Shown here piece by piece: positions 1 to 6,773 of a stretch of 6,773 bases of DNA. Source of the DNA: VRUE01 sp046733275 (lineage in GTDB: Bacteria; Actinomycetota; Thermoleophilia; Solirubrobacterales; 70-9); contig JBKPOW010000076.1 of the NCBI GenBank assembly GCA_046733275.1, forward strand, positions 1 to 6,773, read 5' to 3'. Both the position numbers and the translations under genes were made by a program. The notes under the pieces were generated by a model. That model ran no database searches. It had not been told where the DNA came from and was given only the letters and a program-made list of their open reading frames with translations. Each line of letters begins with the position of its first letter. Position 1 is the first letter of the stretch.

Positions 1-109
1 CGCGCATCTCGCCGAGCAGCGTCTCGTCCGCCCAAGCCCGGCGCAGCTCGCCGTCGACCCTCACCGTGAGCGGGTCCTCGCCGGCAACGTCGCCGCGCCG
101 CAGCTTCAG
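1..109 (-). CDS. 5' end of a truncated ORF, tentatively a DUF3866-family protein with a CTG start
   Basis: An open frame runs off the left edge and shows 36 codons. The translation begins (L/M)KLRRGDVAGEDPLTVRVD and continues with a GELRRAWADETLLGEMR stretch. The RRGxV opening followed by a short beta-rich segment and a 'VDGE-RRAxAxxxLxGxxR' pattern resembles, from memory, the N-terminus of actinobacterial DUF3866 proteins, whose function is unknown. The best start is CTG at 109-107, which overlaps the stop of the upstream M20 peptidase gene as CTGA and has GGGAG seven bases before it. No ATG, GTG or TTG occurs in this frame for about 25 codons upstream. The main alternative is GTG at 64-62, preceded by GAGGA about ten bases away, but that would remove the RRGxV segment. 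A coding frame here is likely; the family name is tentative because most of the protein is outside the window. Confidence 0.5.
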   Translation of the reverse strand, partial: MKLRRGDVAGEDPLTVRVDGELRRAWADETLLGEMR

Positions 110-1233
110 CCGGCCGCTCCCTCGGCGGCCATCTCGGCCGCGGCCGCGGCGACGATGCCTTGGCAGACGTCGAGCATCGCGTCGAGATCGCGCGCCGCGA
201 CCCGCTCCTTCGCGGTGTGCACGTCTTTAGGTCCGTTGGCGAGCAGGACGCACTCGAAACCCGCCAGGCGCAGGGCGTTGACGTCGCTGCCGCCGCCGAT
301 CGCGGTGCGCACCGGCTCGCGGCCTGCCCCGCGCAGCCCGGCCTCGGCCAAGGCCAGCGCCGGCGAGGAGGGCGGCAGCCGGTAGCCGCGGAAGAGCTCT
401 TCGAGATGGACGTCGACGTCGCAGCCGTGCTCGCTGGCGCCCCAGGCGCAGGCGTCGGACATCGCGCCCGCCACCTCCGCAACCCGGTTCGCGTCGAGGC
501 TGCGCGCCTCGGCGTGGACGGCGCAGTGGCCCGGGACGACGTTGCCGGAGGTGCCGCCGGCGATCAGGCCGACGTTGGCGGTCGTCTCCTCGTCGAGACG
601 GCCCAGGTCCATGCGGTCGATCGCGGCCGCGGCGGCGGCGATCGCGCTGCTGCCGTCGTCCGGTTCGATCCCGGCGTGGGCCTCGACCCCGATGAAGTCG
701 GCGCGGATCCGCTGCTGGGTCGGCGTCGCCACGATCACTTCCCCCACCGGCCCGGCGTGGTCGAGGACGAAGCCGCAATCCGCCCGCAGCCGGCCCACGT
801 CGAACGCCTTCGCCCCCCGCAGCCCCTGCTCCTCGGCGACCGTCAGCAGCAGCTCGATCCCGACCGGCGGCGGCTCCGCCGCGCAGCGGGCGACGAGCTC
901 GATGAAGACCGCGACGGCGGCCTTGTTGTCGGCGCCGAGGATCGTCTCGCCGGCGCTGCGGAAGACGCCCTCGTCCTCGACGACCTCGACCTGACCGACG
1001 TGCGGCTCGGTGTCGAGGTGACCGCAGAACATCACCCAGCGCTCGCCCCGCCCCGGCAGCCGGGCGAGGATATTGCCGGCGCCGGCTTCGGCTGCGCCCG
1101 CGGCGTCGTCCTCGCTCACCTCCAACCCGAGCGCTCGCAGCTCGGCGGCGACCGTGTCGGCGACCTCGCGCTCCTCCCCGGTCGGACTGCGGATCTCGCA
1201 GAGCCTTACGAAGGTCTCGTGCAGCCGGTCCAC
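106..1233 (-). CDS. PepT-like M20-family zinc metallopeptidase
   Basis: A 375-residue dinuclear zinc hydrolase of the M20 family, close to the peptidase T/YqjE-like group, which removes residues from small peptides in the cytoplasm. All expected active-site elements are visible: GHLDT (71-75, ligand His72 and Asp74), GADNK (100-104, bridging Asp102), AEEQG (133-137, general base Glu134 and ligand Glu135), LDHAG (157-161, Asp158) and DVHT (337-340, ligand His339). EAHAG (184-188) supplies the lid/dimer-domain His186, followed by GTSGNVVP (227-234) and GGGSDVN (313-319). The length is normal. The start is GTG, seven codons after and in frame with the pyrG stop, which leaves no room for a longer start in this frame; no convincing ribosome binding site precedes it, so translation may depend on ribosomes finishing pyrG. 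The exact peptide substrate cannot be told from sequence; ArgE- or DapE-type deacylases are less likely because of the peptidase-T-like LDHAGPVGEV segment. Confidence 0.88.
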   Translation of the reverse strand: MDRLHETFVRLCEIRSPTGEEREVADTVAAELRALGLEVSEDDAAGAAEAGAGNILARLPGRGERWVMFCGHLDTEPHVGQVEVVEDEGVFRSAGETILGADNKAAVAVFIELVARCAAEPPPVGIELLLTVAEEQGLRGAKAFDVGRLRADCGFVLDHAGPVGEVIVATPTQQRIRADFIGVEAHAGIEPDDGSSAIAAAAAAIDRMDLGRLDEETTANVGLIAGGTSGNVVPGHCAVHAEARSLDANRVAEVAGAMSDACAWGASEHGCDVDVHLEELFRGYRLPPSSPALALAEAGLRGAGREPVRTAIGGGSDVNALRLAGFECVLLANGPKDVHTAKERVAARDLDAMLDVCQGIVAAAAAEMAAEGAAG

Positions 1234-1254
1234 GGCGGGACAGGCTAGAGGGTC

Positions 1255-2927
<1,673 letters not shown>

Positions 2928-2931
<4 letters not shown>

Positions 2932-3764
2932 GCTCTGCCGAGCGAGTCTAGCCAGCGCAAGGGCGGAACCGATTCGATCGTCCGCGAAATGGATCGCAAC
3001 TCGCCGAAAACGGTGAGCGCCGCTACCAGCGCGAGGGCGACCAGCCGCTCGCTCCCGTCCAGCGTGGTCAGCAGCCAGACCCCAGCGACCGCCCCCACCA
3101 GGTTGGAGCCGGTGTCGCCCAGCATCGCCCGCTCGCGCAGGGTGAACCAGGCGCCGACCAGGACCGGCCCGGCGAAGATCCCGAGCAGCTCGAGCGGAGC
3201 GAGGGTCCAGGCGCCGAGGCAGAGCCCGGCGCCGAGCAGCGCCAGCCCCTTCTCCGCCCGGCCCGGCCGCAGGTCGAGCAGGTTGAAGGCGTTGGTGGCG
3301 AGGATCAGCAGCGCGACGTCGGCCAGGTAGCGCCACGACTCGAGGCCCCGCCCCGAGACGACGTAGGCGGCGAGGGCGAGCGCCCCGAGCGCCTTGATCG
3401 CCCCGGTCGAGAGCCGCCCTTCGCGCAGCGCCCGCGCGTGGCCGCGCCAGCCCCGCGGCGAGTCGCCCTCCTCACCCCGCCCCAGCGAGTCGTCGAGGAA
3501 GCCGAGGAAGGCGACGCCGATGACGTAGGGCAGCCAGCGCCGCAGCTCGGGATCGAGCAGGTCGAGATCGCCGCGATCGTCGAGGAAGGCGAGCGGCGCC
3601 AGCGCCACCAGCGCCGCCGTCGCCAGCACGGCGCCGAGCGGGAAGGCGAGTCGCGCCGCGCGGAAGTTCTCGCGCACCAACCCGGCGTCGAGCAGCCCGC
3701 GGACGCCGGCCGGGACGACGAGCAGCGCGACGGCGATCGCCACCGGGAAGCCGACCCAGGTCAT
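2928..3764 (-). CDS. MraY/WecA-like polyprenyl-phosphate glycosyl-1-phosphate transferase
   Basis: A 278-residue polytopic membrane protein of the MraY/WecA superfamily, which transfers a sugar-1-phosphate from a UDP-sugar to a polyprenyl phosphate at the inner face of the membrane. I count about nine hydrophobic segments (near 3-20, 40-60, 77-92, 119-136, 146-162, 172-188, 190-208, 219-235 and 240-256). Superfamily motifs in order: GFLDDSLG (88-95, the Asp-Asp pair), STGAIKA (119-125, Lys124), NAFNLLDLRPGRA (158-170; Asn158, Asn161, Asp164) and MLGDTGSN (214-221, catalytic-type Asp217). The protein is shorter than MraY (about 320-360) and lacks the His-rich HHH-type box near the C-terminus; instead it ends in a soluble IESVPPLRWLDSLGR segment (263-277). 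It is therefore not MraY itself but a separate subfamily; the substrate is unknown. It is joined to the MctB/SteB-like gene by TGATG and to pyrG by ATGA, with no Shine-Dalgarno sequence of its own, implying coupled translation. Confidence 0.85.
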
Positions 3765-3766
3765 CA
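3762..3766 (-). other. TGATG stop/start overlap coupling the SteB-family gene to the transferase
   Basis: The stop of the MctB/SteB-family gene and the ATG of the MraY-like gene share one base (TGATG). The bases just upstream (GCCCCGCGC) contain no Shine-Dalgarno match, so coupled reinitiation is the likely mode of translation. Confidence 0.85.
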
Positions 3767-4627
3767 GCGCGGGGCCAGCAGATCGGGCAGGAGGCGGTCG
3801 GCGCTGCCCTTGACGCCGAAGCTGCCCTCGGCGCCGAGCAGGGCGAGGACGGTCGCCAGCTGCCCCGCGGTCAGGTCGACGTCGTCGACGCTGGCGAGGT
3901 CGTTGCCGGCGAAGAAGGAGACCGAGGACTGCTCGGCGTCGCTCACCTCGACCCCGACCGCGGGCGCCCGCGTGGCGACGATCCCGCTCGCGAGGCCCGC
4001 CTCGATCCGCTCGGCGGTGGCGCGCTGCTGCGGCCCCATGTCATCGGGCTGCTCGCGCACGACGACGACCCCGTCGAGGGCGCCGAAGTTGCCGCTCGCA
4101 CGCGAGAAGAGCCGGCCGCGGACGGGCTCGAGCAGGGTGCCGCCGAGGACCAGCTGACGACCGACGCCGGCGCCGAGCGCGCTCTGAGTGTCGGGGTTGC
4201 CGGCGAGGTCGGCAAAACGGGTGCGGCCGAGGTCGCCGGCGAGCGCGCGGATGTCGACCGGCTCGCGCACGACCCCGACAGCGACGAGGCGAGCGCCGGT
4301 CGGGGCGAGCGCGTCCTCGATCGACCCCTGCACGCCACCGGGCAGGTCGCCGAGCGCGAGCACACCGATCCGCCGGCCGCGCAGCTGGTCGCGCACCAGC
4401 GCCGGGTAGACGCTCTCGGCGAACTCGTTGGCGCGGCCCAGCTCGAGGCTGAGCTCGTCGGCGCGGTCGCGGGCGTCCTGCAGGTTGCCGGTGAGGCTGC
4501 GCTCGAGGTCCTCGCGGGTGTTGTCGATCGTGTCGCCGCCGAGCGCGGCGCCGATCACCAGCCCGATCGCGAGCGCGGTGAAGACCGCGATCAGCGAGGT
4601 GGCGTGGTAGCGGCCGCTGTACCCCAT
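3764..4627 (-). CDS. MctB/SteB-family (DUF3186) single-pass membrane protein
   Basis: A 287-residue protein of the MctB family. The N-terminus has the family signature RYHATSLIAVFTALAIGLVI (6-25), forming one membrane span at about 10-30, followed by a probable coiled coil (about 34-70) and a mixed alpha/beta domain expected outside the cytoplasm. The C-terminal segment near 238-280, with ASVDDVDLTAGQLATVLALL, is also typical. Members are often labelled 'copper transporter' after mycobacterial MctB (Rv1698), but the Corynebacterium relative SteB works with SteA in daughter-cell separation. This protein contains no cysteine, one histidine (His8, at the membrane) and only Met1 and Met197, so a metal-handling role has no visible support. 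It lies directly downstream of steA, 24 bases apart, which fits a SteA-SteB partnership. The ATG start at 4627 begins exactly at the family's short MGYSGRYH leader. Family assignment is strong; the cell-separation role is transferred from the corynebacterial pair. Confidence 0.9.
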   Translation of the reverse strand: MGYSGRYHATSLIAVFTALAIGLVIGAALGGDTIDNTREDLERSLTGNLQDARDRADELSLELGRANEFAESVYPALVRDQLRGRRIGVLALGDLPGGVQGSIEDALAPTGARLVAVGVVREPVDIRALAGDLGRTRFADLAGNPDTQSALGAGVGRQLVLGGTLLEPVRGRLFSRASGNFGALDGVVVVREQPDDMGPQQRATAERIEAGLASGIVATRAPAVGVEVSDAEQSSVSFFAGNDLASVDDVDLTAGQLATVLALLGAEGSFGVKGSADRLLPDLLAPR

Positions 4628-4651
4628 GGCCGGGAGAGGCTACCGGCGGCG

Positions 4652-5836
4652 CTAGAGGCCGAGCCAGATCTTGATCTTCAGCCAGATCAGATCGACGAGG
4701 TCGCCCAGCGCCGGCGAGACGATCACGAGGATCGCCAGCAGGATCGCGAAGGCGGCGAGGAAGAGCGGCAGCGGGCCGAAGGCCGAGCCGGGGTTGTAGA
4801 GGCGCCCGACGCCCTTCGCGTCGACCAGCTTCTCGCCGATCCGCAGGCGGGTGAGGAAGGTCGAGGACATGCCGGCGCGGTTGCGGTCGAGGAACTCGAT
4901 CAGGTTGAAGTGGGCGCCGACGCTGACGATCAGGTCGGCCCCCTTCTCGTAGGCCATCAGCATCGCCACGTCCTCGCTGGTGCCGGCGGCGGGGACGAGC
5001 ATGTGCTCCAGCCCAAGCTCGAGCAGGCGCTCGCGGCCGGGGGCGCGGCCGTCAGGGTAGGCGTGGACGATCAGCTCGGCGCCGCAGCGCAGCGCCGCGT
5101 CGCCGGCGGAGTCCATGTCGCCGAGGATCACGTCGGGCTGGAGGCCGGCCTCGAGGCAGCCGTCGGCGCCGCCATCGACCGCGACGACCAGCGGCCGCAC
5201 GTCGCGGATGTAGGCGCGCAGGGCCTGCAGGTCGCTGCGGTGGCCCTCGCCGCGGACGACGATCAGCACGTGGCGGTCGCGGAACACGGTCCGCGTCGGT
5301 GGGAGCTCGATCGCGCCGGTGAGCAGGTCGGTCTCCTGACGGACGTGGGCGACGGTGTTCTCGGCGAACTCGGCCAGGGCGCGGTCGATCCGGTCGCGCT
5401 GCTCGGCCAGGCGCTCCTCGAGCCCGGCGGCGGTGAGCGGGGTGCCGCGCAGGACCTCATCGCCGCCGGCAAGCACCGCTCCGCCCGCGATGGTCACGGC
5501 ACCGCCGTCGTCGAGCAGCTCGAAGGGGTCGCCCTCGACGTCGATCAGGGTGACGCCGGCGCGGACGAGCAGGAGCGGTCCGGTGTTGGGGTAGCGGCCA
5601 TCGCTCGATTGCGAGGCGTTGAGAACCACGCGCACGCCGGTGGCGATCAGCTCCTCGGCGGCGATGCGGTCGATGTTGACGTGGTCGACGACGGCGACGT
5701 CGCCCGGTTTGAGTCGCCTGACCAGGTGCTTGGTGCGCCGGCCGAGGCGCACGGTCCCCTCTATCCGGTCGCCGGCGGCAGCCCCGTTGCGGCGCGAGAG
5801 CAGCGCAGGGAAGCGGCGGCGACTGGCGGTTGCCAT
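4652..5836 (-). CDS. steA: SteA-type cytokinetic ring protein with thiamin-pyrophosphokinase-like fold
   Basis: A 394-residue homologue of SteA (Rv1697 family), a membrane-anchored factor in late division and cell separation of Corynebacterineae. An N-terminal domain (about 22-175) contains HVNIDRIAAEELI (52-64), VVLNASQSSDGRYPN (70-84) and a helical region 135-170. The middle part (about 187-310) has a thiamin-pyrophosphokinase-like fold: AVDGGAD (219-225), ILGDMDS (237-243) and TSEDVAM (286-292). FNLIEFLDRNRAGMSSTFL (310-328) is a strong SteA-specific stretch. One membrane span lies at about 354-374, followed by a short amphipathic tail. No thiamin genes are nearby, so thiamin pyrophosphokinase activity is unlikely, although the Asp-rich nucleotide/metal motifs are kept and ligand binding is plausible. 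The start ATG at 5836 is followed by a basic leader (ASRRRFPALLSRR); its ribosome binding site is weak. It follows recN by 41 bases, as in mycobacteria, and precedes the SteB-family gene. Confidence 0.9.
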   Translation of the reverse strand: MATASRRRFPALLSRRNGAAAGDRIEGTVRLGRRTKHLVRRLKPGDVAVVDHVNIDRIAAEELIATGVRVVLNASQSSDGRYPNTGPLLLVRAGVTLIDVEGDPFELLDDGGAVTIAGGAVLAGGDEVLRGTPLTAAGLEERLAEQRDRIDRALAEFAENTVAHVRQETDLLTGAIELPPTRTVFRDRHVLIVVRGEGHRSDLQALRAYIRDVRPLVVAVDGGADGCLEAGLQPDVILGDMDSAGDAALRCGAELIVHAYPDGRAPGRERLLELGLEHMLVPAAGTSEDVAMLMAYEKGADLIVSVGAHFNLIEFLDRNRAGMSSTFLTRLRIGEKLVDAKGVGRLYNPGSAFGPLPLFLAAFAILLAILVIVSPALGDLVDLIWLKIKIWLGL

Positions 5837-5855
5837 CCCGAGCAGGTTAGGCGAC

Positions 5856-5874
5856 CCGGACGGCCCCCGTCCAG
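5856..5874 (-). other. short GC hairpin between recN and steA
   Basis: The recN-steA gap contains CTGGACGGGGGCCGTCCGG, which folds as an eight-base-pair stem (one U-G pair) with a GGG loop. It begins three bases after the recN stop codon. No U-run follows, so it is not a classical intrinsic terminator; it could mark an mRNA 3' end, a processing or stability element, or be chance in GC-rich DNA. The remaining 19 bases to the steA start hold only a weak ribosome binding site. Confidence 0.4.
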
Positions 5875-5877
5875 ACC

Positions 5878-6773
5878 TCAGGCGGCCGCGAGCAGCTCGC
5901 GAGCGTGCTGGTCGGCGGCCTCGGAGCTCCCGCCGCCGAGCATGCGGCGGATCTCCTCCACCACGCCCTCGCCGTCGAGCCGCTCCACCGTCGCCGCGGC
6001 GCGCTCGCCGCTGACGTCCTTCTCGATGCGGAAGTGCGTCGTCGCCAGCGAGGCCACCTGCGGCAGGTGGGTGATGCAGAGGACCTGACGGCCCTCGCCG
6101 AGGGCGCGCAACCGCTCACCGACTAGACGGGCGGTCTTGCCGCCGACGCCGGCGTCGATCTCGTCGAAGACGAGGGTGCCCGCGCCGGCTGCCTCGCCGA
6201 GCCCGCTCAGCGCCAGCATCACCCGCGAGAGCTCGCCGCCGGAGGCTGCATCGCGCAGCGGCGCCGGCGCCATCCCCGGGTTCGGCACGATGCGCAGCTC
6301 GATGCTCTCGCACCCGTTCGGCCCGAACCCGTCCGGGTGGGGCTCCAGCTCGACCTCGAGCGTGGCCCCCGCCATCGCCAGCCGCTCCAGCTCCTCCGCC
6401 ACCCGCTCGCTCAGCGGCACGGCGGCCGCGGCGCGGCCCTGGCTGAGTCCCTTGCCGAGCTTCTCCCGCCGCGCTTCCGCCGCCGCGAGCGCATCCTCAG
6501 CTTCGGCGCCGCGCGTCTCGGCTCCCTCGAGCCGCTCGATCTCCGCGCGGCAGCGCTCGGCGTGGGCGAGCACCGACTCGACGCTGCCCCCGTGCTTGCG
6601 CCGCAGGCGGTCGATCGCCTCGAGGCGCTCCTCGACCGCCAGCAGCCTGGCGGGGTCGGCGTCGATCGCATCCCCATAGCCGCGCAGCCCCGCCGCGACG
6701 TCGCCGAGCTCGGCGGTGAGAGTGGAGAGGCGCTCGGCGAGGGCGTCGAGCTCGGCGTCGACGTCGCCCACTC
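5878..6773 (-). CDS. recN: DNA repair ATPase RecN, C-terminal part (5' end outside the window)
   Basis: The visible 297-298 residues are the C-terminal half of RecN, an SMC-like ATPase that helps tether and repair double-strand breaks. Numbered from the first visible GTG codon: a coiled-coil arm spans about 1-130, including the RecN-typical DPARLLAVEERLEAIDRLRRKHG (38-61) and a following Glu/Arg/Ala-rich helix. The ATPase head follows with the ABC signature SGGELSR (177-183), Walker B VFDEIDAGVGG (201-211) and the switch-histidine motif THLPQVA (234-240). The Walker A half lies beyond the right edge. The first visible Val codon (GTG at 6771) is internal, not a start, because the homologous region begins well upstream. 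The stop at 5878-5880 gives a normal ARELLAAA ending. There is no sign of frameshift or decay. Confidence 0.95.
   Translation of the reverse strand, partial: VGDVDAELDALAERLSTLTAELGDVAAGLRGYGDAIDADPARLLAVEERLEAIDRLRRKHGGSVESVLAHAERCRAEIERLEGAETRGAEAEDALAAAEARREKLGKGLSQGRAAAAVPLSERVAEELERLAMAGATLEVELEPHPDGFGPNGCESIELRIVPNPGMAPAPLRDAASGGELSRVMLALSGLGEAAGAGTLVFDEIDAGVGGKTARLVGERLRALGEGRQVLCITHLPQVASLATTHFRIEKDVSGERAAATVERLDGEGVVEEIRRMLGGGSSEAADQHARELLAAA

Noticed and set aside
600..660. GCG-rich repeat encoding an alanine run
   Set aside because: It is a short low-complexity stretch inside a conserved helix of the M20 peptidase, not a mobile or regulatory repeat.
2932..3336. 135-codon upstream extension of pyrG
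   Set aside because: It is an out-of-frame reading of the transferase gene; the conserved CTP synthase N-terminus begins at the ATG at 2931.
4652..5836. thiamin pyrophosphokinase
   Set aside because: Motifs match the fold, but the N-terminal domain, SteA-specific FNLIEFLDRNRAG stretch, membrane span and neighbours identify SteA.
5856..5874. intrinsic terminator after recN
   Set aside because: The stem is present but no U-run follows, so only a hairpin is claimed.
4604..6088. 494-codon open frame on the plus strand opposite steA
   Set aside because: It spans steA, a gene junction and part of recN on the opposite strand and shows no recognisable domain; it is a GC-bias shadow.
6769..6771. 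GTG as the start of recN
   Set aside because: It lies within the coiled-coil arm; the Walker A half of RecN must lie beyond the window edge.

Overview
This is a GC-rich actinobacterial chromosomal segment in which every supported gene lies on the minus strand, so transcription runs from the right edge to the left edge. Gene content (recN, steA, a MctB/SteB-family gene, pyrG), GC-rich Ala/Arg/Gly-rich codon use and several short or overlapping junctions suggest a high-GC Gram-positive. The closest feel is the deep-branching Thermoleophilia/Solirubrobacterales type rather than Mycobacterium or Streptomyces, but that placement is an inference from gene order and composition only.

Layout in transcription order: (1) 3' half of recN (right edge, truncated by the window); (2) 41-nt gap containing a short GC hairpin; (3) steA, a membrane-anchored protein with a thiamin-pyrophosphokinase-like fold; (4) 24-nt gap; (5) a MctB/SteB-family (DUF3186) single-pass membrane protein; (6) one-base TGATG overlap; (7) a compact MraY/WecA-like polyprenyl-phosphate glycosyl-1-phosphate transferase; (8) ATGA overlap; (9) pyrG (CTP synthase); (10) 21-nt gap; (11) a PepT-like M20 metallopeptidase; (12) apparent CTGA overlap into a truncated small-protein-like frame at the left edge, tentatively a DUF3866-type protein. 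No gene-free stretch exceeds 41 bases, and there are no RNA genes, mobile elements, CRISPR arrays or clear promoters.

How it fits together: recN-steA-mctB/steB-pyrG is a known neighbourhood in actinobacteria such as Mycobacterium. In Corynebacterium, SteA and SteB act together in daughter-cell separation. The notable feature here is an integral-membrane MraY-like transferase placed between steB and pyrG and overlapping both at the codon level. It keeps the catalytic Asp motifs but lacks the His-rich C-terminal box of MraY, so its substrate is open. The simplest reading is one co-translated envelope/division block (SteA, SteB, lipid-linked sugar transferase) embedded in a housekeeping operon (DNA repair, CTP synthesis, peptide turnover). 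The link between the transferase and SteAB is inference from gene order, not demonstrated by the sequence.
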